Of a stretch of DNA of 64,000 nt, positions 25,242-34,619 are shown in pieces. A program made the translations under genes and the position numbers. The notes beneath the pieces are model-generated. The model saw nothing but the letters and a program-made list of their open reading frames with translations. It was not told the DNA's origin and made no database searches. How positions within the stretch are numbered: position 1 is the stretch's first letter; each line of letters opens with the position of its first letter. Source of the stretch: Pseudomonas sp. H3(2019) (GTDB lineage: Bacteria > Pseudomonadota > Gammaproteobacteria > Pseudomonadales > Pseudomonadaceae). Location: positions 124,001 to 188,000 of the forward strand of contig NZ_VMSG01000005.1 of assembly GCF_007713465.1 (NCBI RefSeq), written 5' to 3'.

Positions 25242-25931
25242 ATGAGTGAGTTGATTTCCTACCACCTCGAAGACGGTATCGCGACCCTGACCTTGAGCAA
25301 TGGCAAGGTCAATGCCATCTCGCCGGACGTGATTGCTGCGTTTAATGCTGCGCTGGATCAGGCGGTGACGGATCGTGCGGTGGTGATCATCACCGGTCAG
25401 CCAGGCATTCTGTCGGGCGGTTATGACTTGAAGGTGATGACGGCCGGCCCTAAAGAAGCCGTGAGCCTGGTGACCGCCGGTTCGACCCTCGCCCGTCGTC
25501 TGTTGTCGCACCCTTTCCCGGTAATCGTCGCGTGCCCTGGGCATGCGGTGGCCAAGGGCGCGTTCATTCTGTTGTCGACTGATTACCGGATTGGTGTCGA
25601 CGGGCCGTTCAGCATTGGCCTGAACGAAGTACAGATCGGCATGACCATGCACCACGCCGGCATCGAGCTGGCCCGTGATCGTCTGCGCAAGTCGGCGTTC
25701 CACCGTTCGGTAATCAACGCTGAGATGTTCGATCCGCAGGGTGCTGTGGATGCTGGCTTCCTCGACAAGGTCGTTTCTGCCGAAGAACTGCAAGGTGCAG
25801 CCCTGGCCATGGCGCGTCAGTTGAAGAAGATCAACATGACCGCGCACAAGAACACCAAGCTCAAAGTACGCAAGGCCCTGCTGGAGACGTTGGACAACGC
25901 GATCATTCTTGATCAGGAACACTTGGTTTAA
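25242..25931 (+). CDS. Crotonase-like enoyl-CoA hydratase/isomerase
   Basis: The 229-residue protein is a short crotonase-fold enzyme. The oxyanion-hole region ILSGGYDLKVM and the CPGHAVAKGAFILLSTDYRIG stretch correspond to the two conserved backbone motifs. The usual glutamates of hydratases are not both evident (NEVQIGM carries one), so hydratase activity is not certain; isomerase or other CoA chemistry is possible. AAGGAA precedes the ATG. A strong terminator follows. It is not linked to the beta-oxidation pair 3 kb downstream. Confidence 0.85.
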   Translation: MSELISYHLEDGIATLTLSNGKVNAISPDVIAAFNAALDQAVTDRAVVIITGQPGILSGGYDLKVMTAGPKEAVSLVTAGSTLARRLLSHPFPVIVACPGHAVAKGAFILLSTDYRIGVDGPFSIGLNEVQIGMTMHHAGIELARDRLRKSAFHRSVINAEMFDPQGAVDAGFLDKVVSAEELQGAALAMARQLKKINMTAHKNTKLKVRKALLETLDNAIILDQEHLV

Positions 25932-25948
25932 TCCCGAAAGCGCACCTA

Positions 25949-25981
25949 CGAAAAGCCCGACCGCCGAGTCGGGCTTTTTCG
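25949..25981. terminator. Terminator after crotonase gene
   Basis: AAAAGCCCGAC (25951-25961) pairs with GTCGGGCTTTT (25968-25978) around CGCCGA, followed by T residues. It lies 20 bases after the stop codon and ends the monocistronic transcript. Confidence 0.88.
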
Positions 25982-26145
25982 TGCCTCATCTGTTTACAGT
26001 CCTTCAGCCGCTCTACTCCGCATCTGACGCTATCAGTCTGAAACATACGCTTAAACATCGCCTATCTCCTACCTCTATAGCAGCAATTGCCGAATACAGT
26101 GCACATCCGTACACTGCGCCACCTTTTGTCCCGGTGGGCCTGTAG

Positions 26146-26868
26146 ATGCTGTATCTGTTTCGCATGTTATTGATGGCCCTGCATTTTGCTGTCGCGGGTG
26201 TGCTCGGTGTAGTGCTTGGCCTGTGTCGACCGTTCAATCCGGATAACAGCCGTTTGTGCGCACGTCTTTATGCCTGGCCGGCGATGTGCATTTTGCGTTT
26301 GCGAGTGAAGACCGACGTCGATGGGCTGACGAACAAGACGCAAAGCTGCGTGGTGATCGCGAACCATCAGTCCAACTACGATCTGTTTGTGCTGGGCAAC
26401 GTGGTGCCGCACCGCACCGTGTGCATCGGCAAGAAAAGCCTGAAGTGGGTGCCGTTGTTCGGGCAGTTGTTCTGGTTGGCCGGTAATGTGCTGATCGACC
26501 GCGGCAATGCGCACAAGGCTCGGCAGTCGATGCTCACCACCACCAACACTTTGCAACACAAGGACACCTCGATCTGGGTGTTCCCGGAGGGCACGCGCAA
26601 CCTGGGTGAAGAGTTGCTGCCATTCAAGAAAGGCGCGTTCCAGATGGCGATCGCCGCCGGGGTGCCAATCGTGCCGGTGTGCGTCAGCAGCTACATCAAC
26701 CATATGCGCCTGAACCGCTGGCGCAGTGGCAAGATCCTGATCCGTTCGCTGCCGGCGATTCCTACCGCCGGCCTGAGCCTGGACGACATGCCGATGCTGA
26801 TCGCCCAGTGCCGCGAACAGATGCGCGAGTGCATCGAATCGATGGATCGACAGCTGCAAGCTGCCTGA
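26146..26868 (+). CDS. plsC: 1-acyl-sn-glycerol-3-phosphate acyltransferase
   Basis: PlsC acylates lysophosphatidic acid in membrane phospholipid synthesis. The 240-residue protein has an N-terminal membrane segment (residues 5-27), the catalytic HX4D motif NHQSNYD (about 77), the substrate motif FPEGTR (about 149), KKGAF and VPIVPV. Several pseudomonads have more than one PlsC-like gene; this one has the full E. coli-like length and motif set. It is monocistronic, flanked by terminators. Confidence 0.92.
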   Translation: MLYLFRMLLMALHFAVAGVLGVVLGLCRPFNPDNSRLCARLYAWPAMCILRLRVKTDVDGLTNKTQSCVVIANHQSNYDLFVLGNVVPHRTVCIGKKSLKWVPLFGQLFWLAGNVLIDRGNAHKARQSMLTTTNTLQHKDTSIWVFPEGTRNLGEELLPFKKGAFQMAIAAGVPIVPVCVSSYINHMRLNRWRSGKILIRSLPAIPTAGLSLDDMPMLIAQCREQMRECIESMDRQLQAA

Positions 26869-26870
26869 AT

Positions 26871-26898
26871 GAAGCCCGCCTCGTGCGGGCTTCTTTTT
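26871..26898 (+). terminator. Terminator after plsC
   Basis: GAAGCCCGC (26871-26879) pairs with GCGGGCTTC (26885-26893), loop CTCGT, followed by a T-tract. It lies directly after the plsC stop codon. Confidence 0.88.
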
Positions 26899-27000
26899 GC
26901 TGGCGAACTTCACTGATTTTGCTGACTCTCAAGCTTAAGAGCAGGATAAGCTGGACACTGCCTGTCATTACCATTTGCCAAGAAGAAGTGAATAAGAATT

Positions 27001-27972
27001 ATGGGTAGAGTCGTTGCGGCTGCGGTCTACAGTGCCGGTAAGAGAGTCACCGATATCACCCTTGACGAGGGTGCCGCCTGGGCTGCAAAACCGGGCCACT
27101 TTGTATGGATCGGCCTAGAAGAGCCGAACGCCCAGGAGCTGGCCAACCTGCAACGTCAGTTCGGCCTGCACGAACTGGCGATTGAAGACGCCCTGGATAA
27201 ACACAGCCGACCGAAGCTCGAAACCTTTGGCGACGCGCTGTTTATCGTCACGTACTCGCCGGTGCGCCATGAGGGCAAACTGGAGTTCATCGAAACCCAC
27301 ATCTTTGCCGGCAAGGGCTACATCATCACCTGCCGCAACGGTCACTCGGCGTCCTACGCGCATGTGCGCCAACGCTGTGAGGCGCGTCCGCTGTTGCTTG
27401 AGCACGGCGAAGATTTCGTGCTCTACGCCCTGCTCGATTTCGTCATCGCAAACTATCAGCCAGTGGGCGAGGCGATCCATAGCGAGATCGATGAGCTGGA
27501 GCGCAACGTGTTGTGCAGCACGCTCAACGAAAAGGACATTCAAAACCTTCATGGTTTGCGACGCGACGTGTTGCGCCTGCGCCGTTATGCGGCGCCGATG
27601 GTGGAGATCAGCGAAGAGCTGCAGAAGCTGAGCTTCCCGTTCATCGACAAGAACATGCGCCCGTACTTTCGTGATGTGCAGATCCATGTCACGCGACAGA
27701 TGGAGGACCTGACGACGTTACGCGACATTGCCAGCCAGACCATCGAGATCGGTGTGTTGCTGGAAGCGGCCCGACAAAGCGTGGTGCAGCGCAAGTTTGC
27801 AGCCTGGGCGGCCATTCTGGCGTTCCCGACGGCGGTGGCCGGGATCTACGGGATGAACTTTCAGAACATGCCGGAACTGAGCTGGCACTACGGCTATTTT
27901 TCAGTGCTGGGGTTTATTACCGTGGGATGTTTCGGGTTGTGGGCGAGCTTCAAGCGGTCGGGCTGGCTGTGA
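27001..27972 (+). CDS. corA: CorA-family Mg2+/Co2+ (or Zn2+) transporter
   Basis: The 323-residue protein has a long cytoplasmic N-terminal domain (to about residue 260) and two C-terminal transmembrane helices with the signature YGMNFQNMPEL between them, the CorA pore-entry GMN motif. The family forms pentameric channels for Mg2+ and Co2+; the related ZntB group also has GMN and exports zinc, so ion choice is not certain. The mouth motif MPEL supports CorA rather than ZntB. It is monocistronic; a repeat element follows. Confidence 0.88.
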   Translation: MGRVVAAAVYSAGKRVTDITLDEGAAWAAKPGHFVWIGLEEPNAQELANLQRQFGLHELAIEDALDKHSRPKLETFGDALFIVTYSPVRHEGKLEFIETHIFAGKGYIITCRNGHSASYAHVRQRCEARPLLLEHGEDFVLYALLDFVIANYQPVGEAIHSEIDELERNVLCSTLNEKDIQNLHGLRRDVLRLRRYAAPMVEISEELQKLSFPFIDKNMRPYFRDVQIHVTRQMEDLTTLRDIASQTIEIGVLLEAARQSVVQRKFAAWAAILAFPTAVAGIYGMNFQNMPELSWHYGYFSVLGFITVGCFGLWASFKRSGWL

Positions 27973-27977
27973 CAGGG

Positions 27978-28034
27978 TGACGCGGAGCGTCACGGGATGC
28001 ATTCCCACGCAGACGCCTCGACGTGGGAACGATC
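27978..28034. repeat. Dispersed intergenic repeat, copy at corA 3' end
   Basis: The element starts with a small inverted repeat TGACGCGGAGCGTCA and ends ACGTGGGAACGATC. The same block recurs, longer, at 33677-33803, and its end matches 11201-11232. It lies between the converging corA and amidotransferase genes, so it may work as a shared terminator. Confidence 0.8.
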
Positions 28035-28043
28035 CTCAACACG

Positions 28044-28772
28044 TTATACGGATTTGGTCTCGGGTTTGTGGGCCACAAACCGCATCATCCACTCGGCAAC
28101 GGTGGTGCCGTGGTGCTCTTGCGCCAGGCTTTCCATGCCTTTCTTATAGACCTGTTCGCCCAAGTGCTGCTGGCGGATTTCCAGCAACGCCCGCGAGTAA
28201 TCGTGAATGAACTCCGGGTGGCCCTGGAAGCACAGCACCTGGTCGTTGATGTGATACGCGGCATACGGGCAAAAGTCGCTGGAAGCGATCACCGTAGCGT
28301 TTTCCGGTAGCGCGGTGACCTGATCCTGGTGGCTGATCAGCAGTGTCAGCTCTTCCCTCACCGGGCTCATCCACGGCGCTTTGGCGGCAAGTTTGTACTT
28401 GTGGGTGCCGACACCCCAGCCTTGGGTCGCGCGCTCGCTTTTACCACCCAACAGCAGCGCCAGCAATTGATGGCCAAAGCACACGCCCAGCAGCTTGTCG
28501 CCGCGCTCATAGCGCGACAACAGGTAAGTCTTGAGGGTTTGAATCCACGGGTCGGTGCCGAACGAATCGGCCTTGCTGCCGGTCACCAGATAGGCATCGA
28601 AACTCAGCTCATCACTTGGGTATTCGCCCTGCATGACGTTGTAGACAGTGAATTCGGCAGCGATGGGTTGCTGCGAAAACAAACGCTGGAACATCTGCCC
28701 GTACCCCTGATACTGATCGACCAGCTCGGGACGCAGGATGTCGGTTTCCAGAATGCAGATGCGTAACGACAT
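28044..28772 (-). CDS. Class I glutamine amidotransferase-like protein
   Basis: The 242-residue stand-alone class I GATase has the nucleophile elbow GVCFGHQ (Cys98) and the FQGHPEF segment with the catalytic histidine. It resembles GMP-synthase-type amidotransferase domains but has no synthetase partner nearby. Such free-standing proteins often hydrolyse gamma-glutamyl compounds. I start at MSLRICILET (28772), 30 codons inside the longest frame, because AGGT precedes it and homology begins there. Function undefined. Confidence 0.82.
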   Translation of the reverse strand: MSLRICILETDILRPELVDQYQGYGQMFQRLFSQQPIAAEFTVYNVMQGEYPSDELSFDAYLVTGSKADSFGTDPWIQTLKTYLLSRYERGDKLLGVCFGHQLLALLLGGKSERATQGWGVGTHKYKLAAKAPWMSPVREELTLLISHQDQVTALPENATVIASSDFCPYAAYHINDQVLCFQGHPEFIHDYSRALLEIRQQHLGEQVYKKGMESLAQEHHGTTVAEWMMRFVAHKPETKSV

Positions 28773-28880
28773 AAAAAATACCTGACACGATAGAGGCGAT
28801 AGTGCACACCCAGAGCCTGCCTTGAAACGCGGGGTCAAGGCAAGCCCGGTACGCGCCGCCAATCCGTCAGAGCGACTCCC

Positions 28881-31025
28881 TCAGAACAACGCGCCCTTCG
28901 CGGCTTTTTCCAGCAACAACGCCGGCGGTGTGAAGCGCTCGCCGTACTGTTCGGCCAGGTATTGGGCTCGGGCGACAAAATCCTTCACACCGTATTGGTT
29001 GATGAACTGCAACGCCCCGCCCGTCCAGGCGGCGAAACCAATGCCGAAGATCGAACCGATGTTGGCATCGGCCGTCGACAGCAGCACGCCCTCCTCCACG
29101 CAACGCACGGTTTCGATGGCCTGCACAAACAGCAGGCGATCGCGCACGTCCTGTGGCGATATCTGCCCGTCAGTTTTCTCGAAACGCGTTTTCAGCTCTG
29201 GCCACAATTGTTTCTGCCCACCGGCCGGGTATTCGTAGAAACCACCCCCCGCGGCCTTGCCAGGACGCTGGTATTCGTTGAGCAGCAGATCGATCACCGC
29301 AAACGCCGGGTGCGCGGGCAGCGGTTTGCCTTCGGCTTGCAGGTCCTTGGCGGTTTGCTGACGGATATGGCTCATCAGGCTCAGGGAAACTTCGTCGGAG
29401 ATCGCCAGCGGACCAATCGGCATTCCGGCCTTGCGCGCCTCGGTTTCGATCATCGGTGCCGAGATGCCTTCGCCGAGCATGGCGATACCTTCATTGGTAA
29501 AAGTGCCGAAGACTCGCGAGGTGAAGAAGCCACGGCTGTCGTTGACCACAATCGGGGTTTTCTTGATTTGCAGGACGAAATCGAAACCACGGGCCAGGGT
29601 TTCATCGCTGGTATTGACGCCTTTGATAATTTCCACCAGCGGCATTTTGTCGACCGGGCTGAAGAAGTGCAGGCCGATGAATTTCGACTGATCCGGCACG
29701 GCCGTCGCCAGACCGCTGATTGGCAAGGTCGAGGTGTTGGATGCAATGACCGCGTCTGCACCGACGATTTTTTGTGCGGCGGACGAGACCCTGGCTTTTA
29801 GCTCGCGGTCTTCGAACACCGCTTCGATGATCAGGTCACAACCCGCTAGATCGGCGTCCTGCTCGCTGGTTTTGATCCGCGCCAGCGTGGCGTCACGCTG
29901 CTCTGCACTTAGCTGACCACGGGCGACTTTCTTGTCCAGCAGTGTTGCCGAATGAGCCTTGCCCTTCTCCGCTGCCGCCAGGTTGACGTCCTTGAGTACT
30001 ACATCGATACCAGCTACAGCACTGACGTAGGCAATGCCGGCGCCCATCATGCCCGCGCCGAGCACTCCGAGTTTTTTCGTGACGTGCGGCGCAAAACCAG
30101 CAGGTCGCGAGCCACCAGCGTTGATCTCGTTGAGCTGGAACCAGAAGGTGCCAATCATGTTCTTCGCCACCTGGCCGGTGGTCAGCTCGGTGAAGTAGCG
30201 GGTTTCGATCAACTGCGCGGTGTCGAACTCGACCTGAGCGCCCTCAACCGCAGCGCAGAGGATCTTCTCCGGAGCCGGCAGGCAACCCTGGGTTTTGCTG
30301 CGCAAAATCGACGGCGCGATGGCCAGCATTTGCGCGACTTTCGGGTTAGACGGTGTGCCGCCGGGAATCTGGTAACCGCTCACGTCCCAAGGCTGTTTGA
30401 CCGTCGGGTTGGCAATAATCCAGGCTCGCGCCTTGGCCAGCAGTTCATCACGATCCGCCGCCAGCTCATCGACCAAGCCGGCTTGCAGCGCTTGTTGCGG
30501 CCGGATTTTCTTGCCTTCGAGCAGATACGGCAGCGCCTTTTCCAGCCCCAGCATACGCACCATGCGCACCACACCGCCGCCACCCGGCAACAGCCCCAGC
30601 GTGACTTCCGGCAAACCGATCTGCACCGATGAATTGTCCAGTACAACGCGGTGATGGCAGGCCAGACAGATTTCCCAACCGCCACCGAGCGCTGCGCCAT
30701 TGATCGCGGCGACTACCGGCTTGCCGAGCGTTTCCAGTGTCCGAAGCTGGCCCTTGAGTGTCAGCACCATGTCGTAGAAGGCTTTGGCTTGAGGCTTGCC
30801 GACCTTGATCAACTCATTGAGATCGCCGCCGGCAAAGAAGGTTTTTTTCGCGGAGGTGATGATCACTCCGGCAATCGAATCCTTGTCGGCCACCAGACGC
30901 GCAACGCAATCAGCCATGGCCTCGCGGTACACCGCGTTCATGGTGTTGGCGCTCTGCCCCGGCATGTCGATGGTCAGGACGACAATCTGGTCCTGAGCTT
31001 TTTCGTAACGAATGGCATCGGTCAT
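28881..31025 (-). CDS. Bifunctional enoyl-CoA hydratase / 3-hydroxyacyl-CoA dehydrogenase (FadJ-like)
   Basis: This 714-residue beta-oxidation protein joins an N-terminal crotonase domain (residues 10-190; GAALGGGWE with Glu118 and [14 protein letters not shown] with Glu140) to an NAD-binding 3-hydroxyacyl-CoA dehydrogenase ([11 protein letters not shown], 320-330) and a C-terminal dehydrogenase domain (catalytic histidine in [10 protein letters not shown]). The layout is that of FadB/FadJ. It overlaps the thiolase stop in an ATGA junction, giving a thiolase-first pair, the reverse of fadBA. I start at 31025 with AAGGAA upstream. Chain-length preference cannot be read. Confidence 0.92.
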   Translation of the reverse strand: MTDAIRYEKAQDQIVVLTIDMPGQSANTMNAVYREAMADCVARLVADKDSIAGVIITSAKKTFFAGGDLNELIKVGKPQAKAFYDMVLTLKGQLRTLETLGKPVVAAINGAALGGGWEICLACHHRVVLDNSSVQIGLPEVTLGLLPGGGGVVRMVRMLGLEKALPYLLEGKKIRPQQALQAGLVDELAADRDELLAKARAWIIANPTVKQPWDVSGYQIPGGTPSNPKVAQMLAIAPSILRSKTQGCLPAPEKILCAAVEGAQVEFDTAQLIETRYFTELTTGQVAKNMIGTFWFQLNEINAGGSRPAGFAPHVTKKLGVLGAGMMGAGIAYVSAVAGIDVVLKDVNLAAAEKGKAHSATLLDKKVARGQLSAEQRDATLARIKTSEQDADLAGCDLIIEAVFEDRELKARVSSAAQKIVGADAVIASNTSTLPISGLATAVPDQSKFIGLHFFSPVDKMPLVEIIKGVNTSDETLARGFDFVLQIKKTPIVVNDSRGFFTSRVFGTFTNEGIAMLGEGISAPMIETEARKAGMPIGPLAISDEVSLSLMSHIRQQTAKDLQAEGKPLPAHPAFAVIDLLLNEYQRPGKAAGGGFYEYPAGGQKQLWPELKTRFEKTDGQISPQDVRDRLLFVQAIETVRCVEEGVLLSTADANIGSIFGIGFAAWTGGALQFINQYGVKDFVARAQYLAEQYGERFTPPALLLEKAAKGALF

Positions 31026-32257
31026 GGCAATTTTCCTTGAAGTCGGGGGGCCCAGAGGCGTTCGATGATGGTGGCAATGCCCATGCCGCCGCCGACACAA
31101 AGGGTCGCCAGGCCGTAGCGCAACTGCCGCACTTCCAGTTCATCGAGCAAGGTGCCGAGAATCGCGCAACCGGTGGCGCCCAACGGGTGGCCCATGGCGA
31201 TGGAGCCACCGTTGACGTTGACCTTGGCCGGATCGATGGCCATGTCCTTGATGAACTTGAGCACCACCGAGGCAAACGCTTCGTTGACTTCGAACAGATC
31301 GATGTCTTCGACCCGCAGCCCGGCCCTGGCCAAGGCCTTGCGAGTGGCCGGCGCCGGGCCGGTGAGCATGATGGTCGGATCGGCGCTGGTGACCGCCGTG
31401 GCGACGATCCGTGCCCGCGGCTGCAAGCCCAACGCCCGACCTTTCGCTTCGGAGCCGATCAACATCAGCGCCGCACCGTCGACGATCCCCGAGCTATTGC
31501 CCGGCGTGTGAACGTGATTGATTCGCTCCACGTGGCTGTAGACCCGCAACGCGGTAGCGTCGAAGCCCATTTGCCCGGTCATCTCGAAGCTCGGCTTGAG
31601 CTTGCCCAAACCTTCCAGCGTCGACTCGGCGCGAATGAACTCATCATGATCCAGCAGGACGATGCCGTTCTGATCCTGCACCGGCACCAGAGACTTCTTG
31701 AACGAGCCGTCCGCCCGTGCCCGCGCGGCCTTCTGCTGAGAGCGCAGCGCGTACGTATCAACGTCTTGACGGCTGAAGCCCTCGATCGTGGCGATCAGGT
31801 CGGCGCCCACGCCTTGCGGGGTGAAATGGCTGTGCAGGTTGGTCTGCGGATCCAGCGCCCAGGCGCCACCATCGCTGCCCATCGGCACCCGCGACATGGA
31901 CTCGACGCCACCGACCACCACCAGGTCCTCAAAGCCGGAACGTACTTTCATCGCCCCAAGATTCACCGCTTCAAGCCCGGATGCGCAAAAGCGATTGATT
32001 TGCACACCTGCGACGCTAACGTCCCAGTCGGCCACCAGCGCTGCGGTTTTGGCAATATCGGCGCCCTGATCGGCTATCGGCGTGACACAGCCGATCACCA
32101 TGTCATCGACCTCGCGGGTGTCGAGTTGCGTCCGCTGTTGCAGAGCACCGAGCAAGCCCGCCAGCAGGTTCACCGGTTTGACGCTGTGCAAGGCGCCATC
32201 AGCCTTGCCACGGCCACGGGGCGTGCGTAACGCATCGAAAATCAAAGCTTGGGTCAT
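31022..32257 (-). CDS. Acetyl-CoA C-acyltransferase (thiolase)
   Basis: The 411-residue thiolase has the nucleophilic Cys91 in [12 protein letters not shown], the [14 protein letters not shown] histidine motif and the C-terminal CVGGGMG with the second cysteine. It is the upstream gene of the thiolase/FadJ pair. A 3-ketothiolase for degradation of fatty or branched acids is likely given its partner; FadA orthologs are normally downstream of fadB. No regulator is adjacent; the 400-base leader is listed below. Confidence 0.92.
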   Translation of the reverse strand: MTQALIFDALRTPRGRGKADGALHSVKPVNLLAGLLGALQQRTQLDTREVDDMVIGCVTPIADQGADIAKTAALVADWDVSVAGVQINRFCASGLEAVNLGAMKVRSGFEDLVVVGGVESMSRVPMGSDGGAWALDPQTNLHSHFTPQGVGADLIATIEGFSRQDVDTYALRSQQKAARARADGSFKKSLVPVQDQNGIVLLDHDEFIRAESTLEGLGKLKPSFEMTGQMGFDATALRVYSHVERINHVHTPGNSSGIVDGAALMLIGSEAKGRALGLQPRARIVATAVTSADPTIMLTGPAPATRKALARAGLRVEDIDLFEVNEAFASVVLKFIKDMAIDPAKVNVNGGSIAMGHPLGATGCAILGTLLDELEVRQLRYGLATLCVGGGMGIATIIERLWAPRLQGKLP

Positions 32258-32658
32258 GACGTCCTCGTACCGCTGGGCAGGTGAATCGTTGGCGAGTTCT
32301 CACCTTAGGCTCAGCAGCGGCGGATTCAATGACCGAAGCGCTCAACGGCCTTGACGGTCACGCTCAGACGAACGGTAGTGAGCTATCGGATTAACCGATT
32401 CAGGTCACCGAACTGTCTAGCAAAAGGCCGGCAAAGCAGCTGGCAGTATGCCTCATGCCTTTTTGGAAGCAGTTTGCTCTTATTTCATACGAAATGGATC
32501 TAAAGCACAGCCTGCGGGGCCCCTAAGGTAAACCGTACGAGGTTGTCGTCGGGTTTTGCCGAGGCGCCCGTGAGAAAAGCACTACAGCGCTTTGCCGTCA
32601 TGGAGAAATGCAGGCAAGCATTCGACGCTCAGGAAATAACAAAAAAAGGCAAACAGCC
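32258..32658. other. 400-base intergenic region before thiolase and the small membrane gene
   Basis: No ORF is supported here. It must hold the promoter of the thiolase/FadJ pair on the minus strand and that of the small gene at 32659 on the plus strand. I found no perfect palindrome or PsrA-like CAAAC/GTTTG site. Not otherwise interpretable by eye. Confidence 0.6.
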
Positions 32659-32754
32659 ATGTTCAAACATTCGAAAGTGCGTCAAGCCGGGCTCATTTTA
32701 TTCGCCACTACGCTGTTACTGATTTTGCCGAACCTAACCAAAGTGATCGGATAA
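32659..32754 (+). CDS. 31-residue membrane peptide
   Basis: MFKHSKVRQAGLILF then ATTLLLILPNLTKVIG: a short basic head and one hydrophobic helix, the profile of single-pass small membrane proteins. AAAGGC lies about eight bases upstream. It is too short for normal ORF calling. It stands alone before the cytochrome gene, 109 bases away. Function unknown; codon use fits the genome. Confidence 0.55.
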   Translation: MFKHSKVRQAGLILFATTLLLILPNLTKVIG

Positions 32755-32863
32755 TCAAGCGTGGTTGTTGACGACGCCTCACTAAAAAACTGACTCGCTC
32801 GCTATCCGGGTCGGCGTGCGTGTGCCAACCTTTACGGCATACCTTCGACAGGATGGCGATCAC

Positions 32864-33670
32864 TTGAAAGCTCTACTTTTGCTTGGGGCCTTGCTGCTCA
32901 GCACGCCCTCGTATGCCGCACAGCTGGTGCTCGACCTGGGCACCGGCAGCCGAACCTGGAAAACCGAGGAGCTGCTCAAGCATCCTCAGGTTCAGACGAT
33001 TCAGATCACCGACGATGTTTCCTACAAAAGGAACATGAGTTATCGCGCGGTGCCGCTGGCGGCGTTGTTGACCGGCATCAAGGCTGACGACCACTTGCAA
33101 GCAGTGGCTCTGGACGGTTTCGCTGCCGAACTGGCTGCTGCGCCGTTGCTCAACACGGTAGGTGCGCAGGCGTGGCTGGCCATTGAAGACCCGGCCAACC
33201 CTTGGCCAGCGCTGGCGGAAGGCAAACCCGGCGCCGGACCGTTTTATCTGGTGTGGACCAACCCTCAGGCCGGCCATATCAGCCCTGAGCAATGGCCATT
33301 CCAGGTAGCCAGTATCAAACGCCTGGCGGCGGTCGGCGTGCGCTTCCCTGCCCTGCTTCCAGACCCGGCGCTCGCCGCCAATGACCCGGTGAATCTGGGC
33401 TATGCGTTGTTCCAGAAAAACTGCCTGGCGTGCCACCGTCTGAACGGTGCGGGCGATGCGCAGTTTGGTCCGGACCTGAACATCCCCTTCAGCCCTACCG
33501 AGTACTTTGGCGCTGAATTCCTCAAGCGCTATATCCGCGACCCGCAAAGCTTGCGCCAATGGCCACAGGCAAAAATGCCGGGGTTCTCGACACAAGTATT
33601 GTCGGATGAGGAGCTGACGTTGCTGGTGGGATATTTGAAGCATATGGCGGGGCGTAAGCAGCAGCCCTGA
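32864..33670 (+). CDS. Periplasmic cytochrome c with molybdopterin-oxidoreductase-like N-terminal domain
   Basis: From TTG 32864 the protein has a textbook signal peptide (LKALLLLGALLLSTPSYA-A). A region to about residue 160 resembles the oxidoreductase molybdopterin-binding/sulfite-oxidase fold (SYRAVPLAALLTGIKADD, WPFQVASIKRL). A class I cytochrome c follows: heme motif CLACH (about residue 186) with axial Met in AKMPGFS (near residue 244). I chose TTG because it begins the signal peptide exactly and GGATGG precedes it; the ATG-initiated longer frame adds an unrelated 16 residues. No molybdenum ligand cysteine is visible in the N-terminal region, so it may only bind the partner protein. Redox partner unknown. 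Confidence 0.78.
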   Translation: MKALLLLGALLLSTPSYAAQLVLDLGTGSRTWKTEELLKHPQVQTIQITDDVSYKRNMSYRAVPLAALLTGIKADDHLQAVALDGFAAELAAAPLLNTVGAQAWLAIEDPANPWPALAEGKPGAGPFYLVWTNPQAGHISPEQWPFQVASIKRLAAVGVRFPALLPDPALAANDPVNLGYALFQKNCLACHRLNGAGDAQFGPDLNIPFSPTEYFGAEFLKRYIRDPQSLRQWPQAKMPGFSTQVLSDEELTLLVGYLKHMAGRKQQP

Positions 33671-33676
33671 TAGCTT

Positions 33677-33803
33677 CGATCGTTCCCACGTCGAGGCGTC
33701 GAACCGTCTGCGTGGTAACGCCGCCACGGACGCTCCGCGTTCGGCTCTGGATGTGACGCAGAGCGTCACGGGATGCATTCCCACGCGGAGCGTGGGAACG
33801 ATC
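33677..33803. repeat. Long copy of the dispersed GATCGTTCCCACG repeat
   Basis: The element starts GATCGTTCCCACG and ends CGTGGGAACGATC, inverted copies of each other. Its interior shares GAGCGTCACGGGATGCATTC with the corA-downstream copy (27986 on). It lies between the converging cytochrome and transglutaminase genes. Confidence 0.82.
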
Positions 33804-33815
33804 AACGTCTGCCAC

Positions 33816-34619
33816 TTACTGCTGCTGAGCGGCGATCACCGGGGTTGGCGCGACGAACACCTTGGCGTGCATCTGGTCCCCGCCACCGCCACGACGCATG
33901 CCACGTACCGGGCAGGCATCGAGATAGTCGAGGCCCACCGCCAGCTTCAGATGACGCTCGGGTCTGGCCAGTTCATTGGTGACATCGAAGCTGTACCACG
34001 CGTCGTCAAGCCAGGCTTCAGCCCAGGCGTGACTGGCCAGGTGCTCGCTGTTTTCGCTGTACAGATAACCCGACACATACCGCGCCGGAATCCCCAGGCT
34101 ACGCGTGCAAGCGAGAAACGCGTGGGCGTGATCCTGGCAGACCCCGGCGCGCCCGGCGAATGCTTGAGCGGCGCTGGTGTCGACTTCGGTGGAGCCCGGC
34201 GTGTAGGTCATGTGCTGGTTGAGACCATGCATCAGGTCGATCAACGCTGTGCGATCACGGCGTTGGCGACATTGCTTCTCGGCGAATGCGCGTAACGCTT
34301 CATCCGCCTCGGTCAGGCGAGTGAAACGCAAGAACGGCAGCGCCGACTGGCTCTCATGCTCGGCCTCACGCAACTCATCGATGTCCACCTGCCCCCTCGC
34401 GCCGATGATGATCGCCGCATGGGGCTCGTCCATCGTCAGCACATGCAGGATGTTGCCAAACGGATCGAGTTGCGCGCGCACTGGCCGTGGCAGGTCGAGC
34501 TGCCAGCTCAGTACGTGCTGACGCTCGCTGTCGTGAGGCGTCAGTCGCAAATACTGGATGCTTGCCCGCACCTGATCTTCGTAGTGATAGGTGGTCTCGT
34601 GGCTAATGGAAAGTCTCAT
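33816..34619 (-). CDS. Transglutaminase-like cysteine protease (third gene of ATP-grasp/alpha-E operon)
   Basis: The 267-residue protein has the bacterial transglutaminase-like fold with an intact triad: Cys in GRAGVCQDHAHAF (about residue 161), His in ASHAWAEAWL, Asp in FDVTNE. The N-terminal beta domain (LSISHETTYHYE) is typical of this group. It overlaps the alpha-E gene by an ATGA junction (34616-34619). Unlike the transglutaminase-like protein of the 7226-8764 operon this one keeps its catalytic residues, so it probably cleaves or transfers a peptide made by the ATP-grasp partner. Confidence 0.9.
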   Translation of the reverse strand: MRLSISHETTYHYEDQVRASIQYLRLTPHDSERQHVLSWQLDLPRPVRAQLDPFGNILHVLTMDEPHAAIIIGARGQVDIDELREAEHESQSALPFLRFTRLTEADEALRAFAEKQCRQRRDRTALIDLMHGLNQHMTYTPGSTEVDTSAAQAFAGRAGVCQDHAHAFLACTRSLGIPARYVSGYLYSENSEHLASHAWAEAWLDDAWYSFDVTNELARPERHLKLAVGLDYLDACPVRGMRRGGGGDQMHAKVFVAPTPVIAAQQQ

